Shown piece after piece: positions 31,902 to 41,349 of a stretch of 64,000 nucleotides of DNA. Below the pieces are notes generated by a model. That model searched no databases. It saw nothing but the letters and a program-made list of their open reading frames with translations, and was not told the DNA's origin. Both the position numbers and the translations under genes were made by a program. Source of the stretch: CAMAVH01 sp046297835 (lineage in GTDB: Bacteria; Pseudomonadota; Alphaproteobacteria; SMXQ01). Every line of letters begins with the position of its first letter. The first letter of the stretch is position 1. The stretch is taken from the NCBI GenBank assembly GCA_046297835.1, contig JBKBHI010000004.1, positions 248,001 to 312,000 on the forward strand, written 5' to 3'.

Positions 31902-33107
31902 ATGACTATCAGCCCGCCGCGCGACCTGCCGTCGCGCCTGACCCCGCGCCAGCGCGAACTGCTGCACGCCGAAGCGCCGGTTTTCTCGGACGGGGAGATG
32001 GCGCGCCGACGCAAGGCGCTCGCCGCCGCCATGGCCGAAGCCGGTTGCGCCCATGTGCTGCTGTCGGGCGGGGACCGTCGCGGATCGGCGATCCAATGGC
32101 TCACCGGCTGGCCGCCCGGCGGCGGCCATTACGTCGTCTTCACGCCGGGCGAGGCCGACGCGCTGCTCGTCAAGAACCCGAACAACGCGGCGCTGGCGCG
32201 CATTCTCGCGCCGAAGGCCGAGGTCGGCTGGGCGGCGGAAGGCAGCACGGCGCTGATGATCAAGGAACTGCTCAAGCGCGGCGCGAAGGGCAAATCGGTC
32301 GGCATCATCGGCTCCTACGGCCATGCGCTGCATGAGCGCCTGGTCGCGGCCGGCATCGTTCCCGTGGATATGAGCAAGGCTTACGTCAAAGAGCGCCAGA
32401 TCAAATCGGCGGAGGAGCTGGAGTGGCTGGCGGTCGGCTGCGCCATGACCGACGCGGCGGTCGAGGCGCTCGAACGCGAGACCAAACCGGGCCTGTCCGA
32501 ATATCAGCTCGCCGACATCATCGAGCGCGCCTATGCGCCGTGGGGCGGGTTGACCCAGATCCACTACACCGGCGTCACCTCGATGGCCGACCCGAGCTGT
32601 TGCGTGCCCGCGCAAGTGGCACGCAACCCCAAGGTGCAAGCCCGCGATGTCGGGGTAAACGAGATAGCCGCGGCCGTCTGGTCTTATCCGGGCCAGTTTC
32701 AGCGCACGATCTCCGTCGCCGCCGACCCGACGCCGCTCTATCGCGATCTGCACGCCGCGGCGGAAGAATGTTTTCTCGGCATTCTCGGGGTGATGCGCGC
32801 CGGCACGAGGATGGACGAAATCCTCGACGTCGCTTCCGGCATCGACAAGGCCGGCTTCACGATTTGCGACGATCTCGTGCACGGCTATGTCGGCGGCTAC
32901 ATGCAGCCGATCCTCGGCACGCGCGAGCGGCCGTCGGCTTCGGTGCCGGATATGACGCTGGCCGAAAACATGACCGTCGTCGTGCAGCCGTCGGTGATGA
33001 CGCGCGACGGCAAGGCCGGCGTGCAGACCGGCGAGCTGGTGCTGATCGAGAAAACCGGCGTGCGGCGTCTGCATCAGGCGCCGCGCGGTTTCCGGCGCAG
33101 CGCCTGA
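31902..33107 (+). CDS. M24 (creatinase/aminopeptidase P fold) protein with altered metal ligands
   Basis: A 401-residue pita-bread-fold protein. An N-terminal creatinase-type domain (VLLSGGDRRGSAIQWLTGWP; LLVKNPNNAALARIL) precedes the catalytic fold from about residue 175 (ERQIKSAEELEWL). Metal aminopeptidases need Asp, Asp, His, Glu, Glu. Here the corresponding positions read Glu and Gln (GVNEI...GQFQRT), His kept in DDLVHGYVGGYMQP, then Gln (VVVQPSV) and Gly (QTGELVLIEKTG). Most ligands are lost, as in creatinase, so a metal-free hydrolase is more likely than a peptidase. AGGGAGA precedes the ATG. Its position behind TctAB suggests it acts on an imported compound. Confidence 0.85.
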   Translation: MTISPPRDLPSRLTPRQRELLHAEAPVFSDGEMARRRKALAAAMAEAGCAHVLLSGGDRRGSAIQWLTGWPPGGGHYVVFTPGEADALLVKNPNNAALARILAPKAEVGWAAEGSTALMIKELLKRGAKGKSVGIIGSYGHALHERLVAAGIVPVDMSKAYVKERQIKSAEELEWLAVGCAMTDAAVEALERETKPGLSEYQLADIIERAYAPWGGLTQIHYTGVTSMADPSCCVPAQVARNPKVQARDVGVNEIAAAVWSYPGQFQRTISVAADPTPLYRDLHAAAEECFLGILGVMRAGTRMDEILDVASGIDKAGFTICDDLVHGYVGGYMQPILGTRERPSASVPDMTLAENMTVVVQPSVMTRDGKAGVQTGELVLIEKTGVRRLHQAPRGFRRSA

Positions 33108-33119
33108 CGCGCGAAGCGC

Positions 33120-34385
33120 TTAACGGCGCTTTTTCGCCTTCGCCTTGCCGTAGGGCGTGACGACGGCCTGGCCGGAGGCCGTCACCCAGACGCGCTCGGA
33201 CCGGAACGGCTTGCCGTCGATGCGATCGAGCAGCCAGTCGGCGATCAAGGCGTTCTTCTCGTCGCCGGCATCGACGCTCGGCGCGTCAGCGACGCTATGG
33301 TTCGCGCCCTCGTAGATCACAAGGCGCTTCGGCGCGGAGATCAGCTCGAACAAAGCCTCGGTATGTTCGATGGGCGAAAGCTGGTCGTTCTCGCCGGCCA
33401 CCACCATGTAAGGCGCCTTGATCTTGGGCGCGACGGGGCGCAGGTCGATCTTTTGGCGCATCTTGTCGAAGGCGGCTTCGTCGTCATAGCCCGACATGAA
33501 CATGAAGCGCGCCTTGAAGGTCGGCGAGGCGGTTTCGAAGATCGTATGGCAGCCCGGCTCCTGGCAGACGCCGGCGACGGCGTAGCCTTTGATCTTGTCG
33601 CCGAGCGCGGCGCTCGCCACGGTGCCGAAATAGCTGCCGAAGCTGGAGCTGCGGATGGCGAGCCTGTCGCTGTCGATGGCCTTCTTGCCCGCCAGGAATT
33701 TGTGGATGGCGAGGCCGGCGTCGGCGAAGGCGGTCGGGGTGAAGAAGACGCCGCGCGAGGCGGCCTCCGCCTGGCCCGGGCCGTCGATGGCGAGCACGGC
33801 GAGGCCGCGCGCCAGGAAGCGGTCGCCGTAGATCGCGACCATGTTCTCCTTGCTGCCGTCCATGCCGCCGATGGAGATGACGCAGGGAAATTTTTCGCCG
33901 GCGGCGGGCTTGCGCGGCAGATGCAGATAGCCGGGAAGGGATTTTTTGCCGAACGGCACTTCGACGCGCTCGACGGGATGCGGCGCGTATTTGATGAACT
34001 TGGCGTAGCAATGGTTCATCCGCTCTTCGTAGGCGTGCAGCGTCTCGTTGGCCTCGAAGATCGGCCAGCAGGCCGAGGCCCACAGCAGAGCGGCGGCGAT
34101 ATAGCTTTCGTCGGCAGTGACGAGCCGGCCCTGCTCCTCATAAGCCTTGGCGCGCGCCTCGCGCTTGCGCGCGGCGGCGGCGAATTCGCGGTGCATATCG
34201 TCGAATTTGCGCATGCGGCGCGCGGCGGCGCGGAAATCCTTTTCCGCGACTTCGCCGCCCGGCTTGCTCTTGGAGGCGATGCGGCCTTGATCCCATTCCG
34301 GTCCGACGGCCTTGATAATGGCGTCGAGCATCCAGCGCTGTTCCTGCCAGCGCTTGGTGCGGCGTTCGATGGCGATGCTGGCCAT
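33120..34385 (-). CDS. Alpha/beta hydrolase, DHPON-hydrolase/FrsA-like
   Basis: A 421-residue alpha/beta hydrolase with a long helical N-terminal domain (about residues 1-150, charged and rich in Arg/Ala), followed by the hydrolase core. SIGGMDGSKENMVAIYGDRF is the oxyanion-hole region and LAIDGPGQAEAA follows. IRSSSFGSYFGTVAS near residue 265 carries the likely nucleophile Ser. VAGENDQLSP holds the acid, and YEGANHSVADAP the catalytic His. The layout resembles 2,6-dihydroxypseudooxynicotine hydrolase and FrsA-like esterases that cleave C-C bonds. AGGGAGA precedes the ATG at 34385. It converges with the M24 gene 13 bp away. Substrate unknown. Confidence 0.87.
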   Translation of the reverse strand: MASIAIERRTKRWQEQRWMLDAIIKAVGPEWDQGRIASKSKPGGEVAEKDFRAAARRMRKFDDMHREFAAAARKREARAKAYEEQGRLVTADESYIAAALLWASACWPIFEANETLHAYEERMNHCYAKFIKYAPHPVERVEVPFGKKSLPGYLHLPRKPAAGEKFPCVISIGGMDGSKENMVAIYGDRFLARGLAVLAIDGPGQAEAASRGVFFTPTAFADAGLAIHKFLAGKKAIDSDRLAIRSSSFGSYFGTVASAALGDKIKGYAVAGVCQEPGCHTIFETASPTFKARFMFMSGYDDEAAFDKMRQKIDLRPVAPKIKAPYMVVAGENDQLSPIEHTEALFELISAPKRLVIYEGANHSVADAPSVDAGDEKNALIADWLLDRIDGKPFRSERVWVTASGQAVVTPYGKAKAKKRR

Positions 34386-34456
34386 GCGAGTCTCCCTGTG
34401 TCGCGTTTGTTCTTGTAAGCGAAGTCTAGGGAGGCGGCAGGCCGCCGCCAACAGCT

Positions 34457-35095
34457 TTAAGCGGCGCGCTTCTCAAGCGCGAGGCGCACGGCCAGGCCGG
34501 CGAGCACGCCGGCCATCAGCCAGCGCTGCAGCTTGAGCCAGGACGGCCGCGTCGCTAACCAGGCGGCGACCGAACCGGCCGTCAGCACGATCAGCGCGTT
34601 GACCGTGCCGCTGATGGCGATCTGGGTGAGGCCCAGGACGATGCCTTGCAGCAGCACGTCGCCGCGCGACGGATCGATGAATTGCGGCAGCAGCGACAGA
34701 TAGAGCACGGCGATCTTGGGATTGAGCAGGTTCGTCACCAGGCCCATGACGAAGAGTTTGGCCGGCCCGTCGAAGGCGAGGTCGCGGCGCGGTTCGAGCG
34801 CCGAGCGCGCGCCGGGCTTCACCGCGTTCCAGGCGAGCCAGAGCAAATAGGCCGCGCCGGCCCATTGCAGCGCCTCATAAGCGAAGGGCACGGCGATCAG
34901 CAGCGCGGTCAGGCCGAGCGCCGCGGCGAGCATGTAGGCGACGAAGCCGACGAGCACTCCGGCGAGCGAGATGAACCCGGCGGCGCGGCCCTGAAGGATC
35001 GCGCGGCTGAGCAGATAGATCATGTTCGGCCCCGGCGTCAGCACCATGCCGAGGGCGACGAGGGCGAAGGCGAGAAAGCTGGCGAGCGAGATCAT
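34457..35095 (-). CDS. LysE/RhtB-family amino-acid exporter
   Basis: A 212-residue inner-membrane protein with six hydrophobic helices. The family signature GMVLTPGPNMIYLLSRAILQ lies at residues 15-34, followed by GFISLAGVLVGF and LWLAWNAVKPGAR. Its size equals that of typical LysE/RhtB exporters, which remove amino acids such as lysine or homoserine by proton exchange. AAGGA stands eight bases upstream of the ATG; a longer frame to 35197 adds an unlikely Cys/Arg-rich head. It is on the same strand as the alpha/beta hydrolase (71 bp gap) and divergent from the AsmA-like gene. Confidence 0.9.
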   Translation of the reverse strand: MISLASFLAFALVALGMVLTPGPNMIYLLSRAILQGRAAGFISLAGVLVGFVAYMLAAALGLTALLIAVPFAYEALQWAGAAYLLWLAWNAVKPGARSALEPRRDLAFDGPAKLFVMGLVTNLLNPKIAVLYLSLLPQFIDPSRGDVLLQGIVLGLTQIAISGTVNALIVLTAGSVAAWLATRPSWLKLQRWLMAGVLAGLAVRLALEKRAA

Positions 35096-35217
35096 GCGGC
35101 GGGTTCCTTGGCCGGCGCAGAGTGCCGCGCGGACGGCGGCGCGGCAAGGCGCGGCGTTTGCAACCCAGCCATGCCGGCGCATAATGGCCGTTTCCACTTT
35201 CGAGGCCCGTTCCGCCG

Positions 35218-37101
35218 ATGAAACGACCGCGCCGCACCCGTTCGCGCACGATTTGGCGGATCGTTCTGGCCGGCTTGGCGCTCCTGCTGGTCCTGCCGGC
35301 CGGGCTCCTCGTTTATATCTCGCTCGCCGACATGCGCCCCCTGGCCGCGCGCCTGGCTGGCGAAGCGTTAGGGCGCGAGGTCGAGGTCGGCGAGCTCCGT
35401 CTCGACTGGGGGCGCACCCTCAAGCTGGAACTGCGCGATCTGCGGATCGGCAATGCCGATTGGAGCGACCAGCCGGACATGATTCGCATCGGCCGGCTGA
35501 CAGCGGTGGCCTATCTGCCGGCGCTGTTGCGCGGCGTCGTGCAATACGACGTTCTGCGTCTCGAAGGCGTGGAGCTGACGTTGGAGCGCCGCGACGACGG
35601 GTCGCGCAACTGGCGCTTTGGCGAGACATCGGCGCCGTCCGCCGCGCCCGCCGCCGGCTTGGCGCTGATCCCGAAGAGCCGCCGGCAATTTCCCGACGTC
35701 AAAGACCTGCGGCTGGGCGATCTGCTGATCGTCTATCGCTCCGAGGGCCGGCGCGACATCCGCATCGCCGTGGAGGAAGCGACGCTCGGCGCGCCGGACG
35801 GCGCGAGTCCGACGCGGCTCGCGGCGCGCGGGGCTTATAACGACATTCCGCTGAGCTTGACCGTGAACGGCGGCAGCTACGCCGAGATGCGCGACGCCGC
35901 CGCGCCGTTTCCGGCGGAGATCGTCGCGACGAGCGATGGAACGGAACTCGTCTTTCGCGGCGGTATCGCCGAACCGCTGGATTTCGACGGCGTCGCCGGG
36001 CGGCTCGATCTCGACATCGCTGATTTTGCCAGTTTCCTCAAGCTGTTCGGCTATGAGCGGCCGCTCGGTTTCCCTGTCGCGCTGAGCAGCCTCTTCGCGC
36101 ATGACGGAAACCGCTGGGCGCTCTCGGAGACGACGGGGACATTCAAGGACAGCCAGATCGCCGGCCGTTTCGTCTTTCGCGAAGGCGGCCATGGCGAGCC
36201 CGACGACGCCGAAGTGGACGTGACGCTCGACCGTTTTGCGGTCGAGACGCTCGTCGCCGGCATCGCCGAGCCGGACCGGGCAGGCGGCACGCCGGAAAGC
36301 TTCCGGCCGGAGGACGATCCCGCCGTCACGCTGCGCGCGCGCATCGCCGCCGGCGAAGTGACCTACGGCGGTTTGGCCGTGCAATCGTTCCGGCTCGATG
36401 GCGAGATGGCGCCGGGGGCGCTGGTGCTGCGCGAGGCCGCCTTCCGCTTCGCCGATGGGGCGGCGACGGCGCGCGGGGCCTTGCGCGGCGACGGGCTGAC
36501 GGAGGCCGCGGCCGACATCGCTGCCGACTATGCCGGCGGCGATGTCGGGCGGCTCGCGGCCCTGGCCGGTCTGGAAGCGGGGCAGGTTTCGGGCAGGCTC
36601 GACGGGCGTCTGACCTGGCGCATGAAGGGCGAGACGGCGGCGGCGGCCCTGGCGGCCGGCGAGGGATCCGCGGTGCTCGCCATGCGCGGCGGCGCGATGG
36701 CGCGCTCGCTGCTCGAGAAGGTCTCGCTCGATCTGCGCGCCCTGTTCCGCCGCAACGAGGCCATGGCCGAAGTGAGTTGCTTGCTCGCCGTCGCCGACGT
36801 CGGCAGCGGCACGGCGCGTCTCTTGCCGCTCGTTTTGCGCAGCGACGCGGCCCATCTGACGGGTGGCGGCGCGCTCGACATCGCCGGCGGCCAGATCGAT
36901 CTGCTGCTGCGCAGCGATCCCGGCGCGAGCGGCGGGCTGGCCCTGGATTGGCCGCTGCATGTCACCGGCACATGGGACGCGCCCAACGTCGCGCCGCAGC
37001 CGGGCAGCGGCCCGGCCTGGCTCGGCGAGCCGGCGCGCCTGCCGCCGGGACTCGAGGCGGGGGGGCGCGATCTGGCGCGGGCCAGCGGCTGCGTGCCGTG
37101 A
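35218..37101 (+). CDS. AsmA-family protein
   Basis: A 627-residue AsmA-like protein. A basic head and one membrane helix (about residues 12-34, VLAGLALLLVLPAGLLVYIS) anchor it in the inner membrane, with the rest in the periplasm. ALGREVEVGELRLDWGRTLK and LEGVELTLERRDDGSRNWRF are typical of the repeated beta-groove start of AsmA proteins. GGALDIAGGQIDLLLRSDP stands in the conserved C-terminal AsmA-2 part near residue 560. AsmA relatives are thought to carry phospholipids across the periplasm. A second, longer AsmA-like protein is encoded at 58925-60970. The ribosome site is weak. The following 157 bp before the helicase gene hold nothing I recognise. Confidence 0.88.
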   Translation: MKRPRRTRSRTIWRIVLAGLALLLVLPAGLLVYISLADMRPLAARLAGEALGREVEVGELRLDWGRTLKLELRDLRIGNADWSDQPDMIRIGRLTAVAYLPALLRGVVQYDVLRLEGVELTLERRDDGSRNWRFGETSAPSAAPAAGLALIPKSRRQFPDVKDLRLGDLLIVYRSEGRRDIRIAVEEATLGAPDGASPTRLAARGAYNDIPLSLTVNGGSYAEMRDAAAPFPAEIVATSDGTELVFRGGIAEPLDFDGVAGRLDLDIADFASFLKLFGYERPLGFPVALSSLFAHDGNRWALSETTGTFKDSQIAGRFVFREGGHGEPDDAEVDVTLDRFAVETLVAGIAEPDRAGGTPESFRPEDDPAVTLRARIAAGEVTYGGLAVQSFRLDGEMAPGALVLREAAFRFADGAATARGALRGDGLTEAAADIAADYAGGDVGRLAALAGLEAGQVSGRLDGRLTWRMKGETAAAALAAGEGSAVLAMRGGAMARSLLEKVSLDLRALFRRNEAMAEVSCLLAVADVGSGTARLLPLVLRSDAAHLTGGGALDIAGGQIDLLLRSDPGASGGLALDWPLHVTGTWDAPNVAPQPGSGPAWLGEPARLPPGLEAGGRDLARASGCVP

Positions 37102-37258
37102 GACTTTCTCCCGCCGGACCAAGCGCTTAGCGGCAGTTTGGGCGAATTTCGGGCTTTTGATAGGCGGCGGCGCGGAAATCCTGTAGATACGGGGCCCGCC
37201 GCCGCGCGCCTTTGCGCGAACCTCCAGGTTGGCCGCGACTTCCCCAGGACTTGTTCTC

Positions 37259-39565
37259 ATGCCGTTTCCTGCTATCGATTCCAATCTTGCCCGCGCGCTC
37301 GCCGATCAGGGCTATGCCGAGCCCACGCCCGTGCAGGCCGCCGTGCTGCAGCCGGAGGTGGCGGGGCGCGACCTGTTGGTGTCGGCGCAGACCGGCTCGG
37401 GCAAGACGGTGGCCTACGCCCTGGCTTTGGCGCAGACGCTGATCGACGACGGCCTGATCCAGCCGGACGCGGCGGTGGAACCGCTGGCGCTGATCGTCGC
37501 GCCGACGCGCGAGCTGGCGCTGCAGGTGCATCGCGAATTGGCGTGGCTCTACCAGCATCTCGGCTTGCGCCTGGCCACCTGCGTCGGCGGGATGGACGTG
37601 CGGCGCGAGCAGCGCACCCTGTCCGCCGGCGTCCATGTCGTCGTCGGCACGCCGGGGCGTCTGTGCGACCACCTCAAGCGCGGCAATCTGGAGACCGGGG
37701 CGATGCGCGTCGTCGTGCTCGACGAGGCCGACGAGATGCTCGATCTCGGTTTCCGCGAGGACCTCGAATTCCTGCTCGACGCGACGCCCGAGGGCCGGCG
37801 CACGCTGCTGTTCTCCGCCACCATCCCGCGCGAGATCGCCGAACTGGCCAAGAAATTCCAGCGGAACGCCGAACGCATCGTCACCACGAGCGAGCGCGCC
37901 GCCCACGCCGATATCGAATACAAGGCGATCCGCATCGCGCCCAACGAGGTGGAGCATGCGGCGGTCAACGTGCTGCGCTTCTTCGAGGCGCGCGGCGCGA
38001 TGATTTTCTGCGCGACCCGCGAGGCGGTGCGCCACATGCACGCGAGCCTGCAGGAGCGCGGCTTCGCCGCCGTGGCGCTGTCGGGCGAGCTGAGCCAGAA
38101 CGAGCGCACGCACGCGCTGCAATCCTTGCGCGACGGCCGCGCCCGCGTCTGCGTCGCCACCGATGTCGCGGCGCGCGGCATCGACTTGCCGGACCTCGGT
38201 CTGGTCATCCATGCCGACCTGCCGAACAACAAGGAGACGCTGCTCCATCGCAGCGGCCGCACCGGACGCGCCGGGCGCAAGGGCACCTGCGTCATCCTGG
38301 TGCCTTACACCCGTCGCCGCCGCGCCGAATCCATGCTGCACATGGCGAGCGTCAAGGCCGAATGGATCGAGCCGCCGACCGCAGAAGATATTCGCGCCCA
38401 GGACCAGGCGCGCCTGCTCGCCGAATTGAAAAGCGCGGAAGACGTCTCGCCGGACGAGACCGCCGCCGCCCAGGCGCTGCTCGCCGAGCTCAGCGCCGAA
38501 GAATTGGCCATCGCCTATCTGCGTCTGCACCGGGCCCATCTGCCGGCGCCGGAAGACCTGTTCGCCGGCGGCGAGACGCGCGAACGCGAGCCTGCGGCCA
38601 AGCGCGAGCGCGGCGATTTCGACGCCGCGCCCTGGTTCCGCATGAACATCGGGCGCGACAACAATGCCGATCCGCGCTGGCTGCTGCCGCTGATCTGCCG
38701 GCGCGGCCATGTCACCAAGCGCGACATCGGCGCGATTCGCATCTTCGAAGGCGACACCCGCTTCCAGATATCGCCCGCCGCCGCCGAAAAGTTCTTCGCC
38801 GCCGCCAGCCGCCCCGACGAGAAGGACGAAGGCATCCTGTTCGAACGCGTCGATGCGCCGACGGACGGCGAGCTGCAAGCGCGCGCGCCGCGCGGCGAGC
38901 GTCCCGAGCGTGCGCCCTACAAGGGCAAGAAACCGTTTCGGCCGCGCGAGGAGGGCGAAGGCTTCGTGCGCCAGCCGCGCCGCGACGACGGCCCGGACAG
39001 GGTGGCGCGCGACGGCTATGTGCCGGGCGATTACAAGGGCGGCAACAATTACGGGAAATCTCGCGACACCGGCGGCCGCGATCGCAAGCCGCGCGACGGC
39101 GGCTCCGAGCGTCCTTACGAGCGCCGCGAGCGGCCCGCAGCGGCGAGCGAAAGCGCGCCCGAGACGCGCGCCGAACGGCCGTTCCGCGCCAAGGAGAGCG
39201 CGCCCGTGGGCGACAAGCCTTTCAAGAAGCCCTATGGCGACAAGAAGCCTTATGAGAAGAAAGCCTATGGCGAGAAGAAGCCGCACGGCGACAAGAAACC
39301 CTACGGCGAGAAAAAGCCGTTCGCCGGCAAGCGCGACGACAAGAAGCCGTATCTCAAGCGCGAGGGCGGCTATGCCGGCCGCGAAGAAGCTGCGGCCAAG
39401 CCGGCGCGCGCCAAGCTGGGGTTGAGTTTCGACAAGCCCGCGTCCGGCGACGCGCCGGCGCGCAAAAGCTTCGGCGGCAAGCCGTTTCTAGGCAAGAACC
39501 GGGTCGAGAAGAGCTTCGCCGGCAAATCCGGCCGCAAGTTCGGCAAGAAGCCCGACCGCGCTTAG
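37259..39565 (+). CDS. DEAD-box RNA helicase with DbpA-like RNA-binding domain and Lys-rich repeat tail
   Basis: A 768-residue RNA helicase. Motifs in order: Q region GYAEPTPVQAAVL, AQTGSGKT (motif I), PTRELA, TPGR, DEAD (DEADEMLDLGF), SAT, then FCATREAV, VATDVAARGIDLPD and HRSGRTGRAGR. A DbpA-type RNA-binding domain follows around residues 460-520 (WFRMNIGRDNNADPRWLLPL). The last 200 residues are basic, disordered and repetitive, with KKPYGEKK-type units. Such architecture matches CsdA/DbpA-like helicases in ribosome assembly or cold adaptation. AGGAC lies ten bases before the ATG. The stop overlaps that of the convergent EEP gene: TAG and, on the other strand, TAA share four bases. Confidence 0.94.
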   Translation: MPFPAIDSNLARALADQGYAEPTPVQAAVLQPEVAGRDLLVSAQTGSGKTVAYALALAQTLIDDGLIQPDAAVEPLALIVAPTRELALQVHRELAWLYQHLGLRLATCVGGMDVRREQRTLSAGVHVVVGTPGRLCDHLKRGNLETGAMRVVVLDEADEMLDLGFREDLEFLLDATPEGRRTLLFSATIPREIAELAKKFQRNAERIVTTSERAAHADIEYKAIRIAPNEVEHAAVNVLRFFEARGAMIFCATREAVRHMHASLQERGFAAVALSGELSQNERTHALQSLRDGRARVCVATDVAARGIDLPDLGLVIHADLPNNKETLLHRSGRTGRAGRKGTCVILVPYTRRRRAESMLHMASVKAEWIEPPTAEDIRAQDQARLLAELKSAEDVSPDETAAAQALLAELSAEELAIAYLRLHRAHLPAPEDLFAGGETREREPAAKRERGDFDAAPWFRMNIGRDNNADPRWLLPLICRRGHVTKRDIGAIRIFEGDTRFQISPAAAEKFFAAASRPDEKDEGILFERVDAPTDGELQARAPRGERPERAPYKGKKPFRPREEGEGFVRQPRRDDGPDRVARDGYVPGDYKGGNNYGKSRDTGGRDRKPRDGGSERPYERRERPAAASESAPETRAERPFRAKESAPVGDKPFKKPYGDKKPYEKKAYGEKKPHGDKKPYGEKKPFAGKRDDKKPYLKREGGYAGREEAAAKPARAKLGLSFDKPASGDAPARKSFGGKPFLGKNRVEKSFAGKSGRKFGKKPDRA
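39219..39350 (+). repeat. Imperfect KKPYGEKK-type repeats in the helicase tail
   Basis: The DNA for the helicase tail has about six imperfect 18-24 base repeats encoding variants of KKPYGDKKPYEKKAYGEKK. The units differ at several bases, so the array is old and under protein-level selection for basic/aromatic content. Confidence 0.8.
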
Positions 39566-40302
39566 AACATCGCGGCGGGGATCATCTCGTCGATCGGCGT
39601 CACCTCGGCGACCATCGGCAGGTGATCGGAGGCCACGCGCGACAGCGTCGTGCGGTGGACATGCTGGCGCACCAGGCCGGCGTTCGGCATGGTCCAGATG
39701 CGGTCGAGCGAAATCAGCGGATAGCGCGACGGAAAGGTGCGGAGCTTGGGCAGTCGCTCCGGCGCGCCGATCTGGCGCAGCGTGGCGCGCTCGGCGCCGA
39801 ACACGTTGAAGTCGCCCATCACCACCGTGAAGGCGGCGGGCTGCTTGGCGATGGCGTCGGCGATGAATTTGATCTGGCGGCGGCGTTCGCCGCGAAATAG
39901 GCCGAGATGCGCGGCGATCACCCGCACGCTGCCGGCATGGGTCTCGACCACGCAGTCGAGCGCGCTGCGCGGCTCGAACGGCACCACGGTCAGTTCGATC
40001 AGCCGGTGGCGGCCGAGCTCGCCCTTGGCGAGCAGCAGATTGCCGTATTCAGACTGGCGGCGGCGCATATTTGGGCTCATGAGCGCTCTCATGCCGAGCC
40101 TATGCTCGAAGAAATGCGCCTGCTCGACTCCGTCGATGAAATAGCCGCCGACCTCCTGCAAGGCCAGGATGTCGGGGTCCATTTCCTTGATGACGTGCAG
40201 GATGCGCTCGGGATCGTATTTGCGGTCCGTTCCCACGCAACTGTGCACGTTATAGGTCGCGACCCGCAACGTGTCGGCGCGCTTGTGCGGCATATCAAGC
40301 AT
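39562..40302 (-). CDS. Endonuclease/exonuclease/phosphatase (EEP) family protein
   Basis: A 246-residue EEP-fold hydrolase. Catalytic landmarks: ATYNVHSCVGTDRK (Asn), ALQEVGGYF (metal Glu), AHLGLFRGERRRQ (His), VVMGDFNVFG (Asp, Asn) and SDHLPMVAEV (Asp, His). No signal peptide is evident. The gene begins eight bases before the end of the flippase-like gene, so the two are translationally coupled. A phospholipase-D-like gene lies divergently upstream. EEP, PLD and flippase-like modules occur together in alphaproteobacteria, sometimes fused, which suggests work on lipid or nucleotide phosphodiesters in the membrane rather than DNA repair. An alternative start is the ATG at 40293. Confidence 0.9.
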   Translation of the reverse strand: MLDMPHKRADTLRVATYNVHSCVGTDRKYDPERILHVIKEMDPDILALQEVGGYFIDGVEQAHFFEHRLGMRALMSPNMRRRQSEYGNLLLAKGELGRHRLIELTVVPFEPRSALDCVVETHAGSVRVIAAHLGLFRGERRRQIKFIADAIAKQPAAFTVVMGDFNVFGAERATLRQIGAPERLPKLRTFPSRYPLISLDRIWTMPNAGLVRQHVHRTTLSRVASDHLPMVAEVTPIDEMIPAAMF

Positions 40303-41296
40303 TCTGCGCCTTCAAATGGTTATCCTCTTCCTGCGCCTGACGCCGGCCCGCGATCTCGTCGATGAGCCAGACGCCGAGGCCGACGAATAAAGGGAGAAGA
40401 TAATAGATGGCGCGGAACAGGAGAAGGCCCGTGACCACGCCGGCGCCGGCGAAACTGTTGGTGAAGACATATTCCAGAACGCCCCAGCCGCCCGGAACGT
40501 GCGCCAGCAGGGCGGAGGCTTCCGAGCCGACGAACAGCGCCGCGACGTCGGGGTAGGGCGTTTGCGCGAAGCTGGCGAGCGCGGCATAGAGCACGGCGGA
40601 TATGCAGATGTAATTCAGGCTGCTGAACAGCAGCTGCAGCAGGGCGATCCGTCCTGTCGGCAGGCGCAGATCGTAGCGCAGCACGCGCACGGACGCGGGC
40701 GTCGCGGCGCACGCGCCGACATAGGCGAGGCAGAGCGCGAGGCCGCCGCCGCCGAGCGCGTAGATGCCGAGCCGCGACAGATCCAGCAGGCGGGCCAAGG
40801 TCTCGCCGTGCCATAGCAACGACAGGCCGCCGACGAAGCCGAGGCCGAGCGCGACGCTGATTCCCGAGAATACGACGATCTCGCCGATGGCGGCGAGGCC
40901 GAGGCCGCGCCGGCCGTACATGCGGTAGCGGATCGCCCCGCTGCTGAGCGCGGCGAGGCCGAGGCTGTGGCCGATGCCGATGGCGGCGACGGCGGTGCGC
41001 CAGGTGCGCGCCCAGGAGATCGTCCGTTTGCCGCGCTCGGCATAGCGGACGGCCAATGCCTCCATCGCCGAGATGCAGATGAAGCTGGCCACCGTCAAGG
41101 CCAGGGCCAGAGCGATGTAGCGCGGCGACATGCGTTGGAAGGATTCGACCAGCTCGCTGAACTCGTAACGCCGCACCACGCCATAGAAAAGATAAGCGCC
41201 GAGAAAGGCGGCTGCGGTGCTGAGGCCGAGGAGGAGATGGCGGCGGGTCATGTGCAATGGAACGCGAAGCTGCCCCAGCCTGTTCCACGGAACCAT
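40295..41296 (-). CDS. Lysylphosphatidylglycerol-synthase-TM/UPF0104-family membrane protein
   Basis: A 333-residue protein with eight or so membrane helices. Segments such as LAALSSGAIRYRMYGRRGLG, GEIVVFSGISVALGLGFVGG and HVPGGWGVLEYVFTNSFAGA are characteristic of the UPF0104/MprF flippase-domain family, which moves lipids between leaflets. There is no synthase domain, so it is a flippase-like module alone. The gene overlaps the EEP gene by eight bases. ATG choices are 41296 and 41251; neither has a good ribosome site. It is divergent from the PLD gene, with only 53 bp between starts. Confidence 0.86.
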   Translation of the reverse strand: MVPWNRLGQLRVPLHMTRRHLLLGLSTAAAFLGAYLFYGVVRRYEFSELVESFQRMSPRYIALALALTVASFICISAMEALAVRYAERGKRTISWARTWRTAVAAIGIGHSLGLAALSSGAIRYRMYGRRGLGLAAIGEIVVFSGISVALGLGFVGGLSLLWHGETLARLLDLSRLGIYALGGGGLALCLAYVGACAATPASVRVLRYDLRLPTGRIALLQLLFSSLNYICISAVLYAALASFAQTPYPDVAALFVGSEASALLAHVPGGWGVLEYVFTNSFAGAGVVTGLLLFRAIYYLLPLFVGLGVWLIDEIAGRRQAQEEDNHLKAQNA

Positions 41297-41349
41297 CGCT
41301 TTTTCACGCAGTTTACTCCTTGGCTCTCCCCACGACCGTCCTAAAACCT

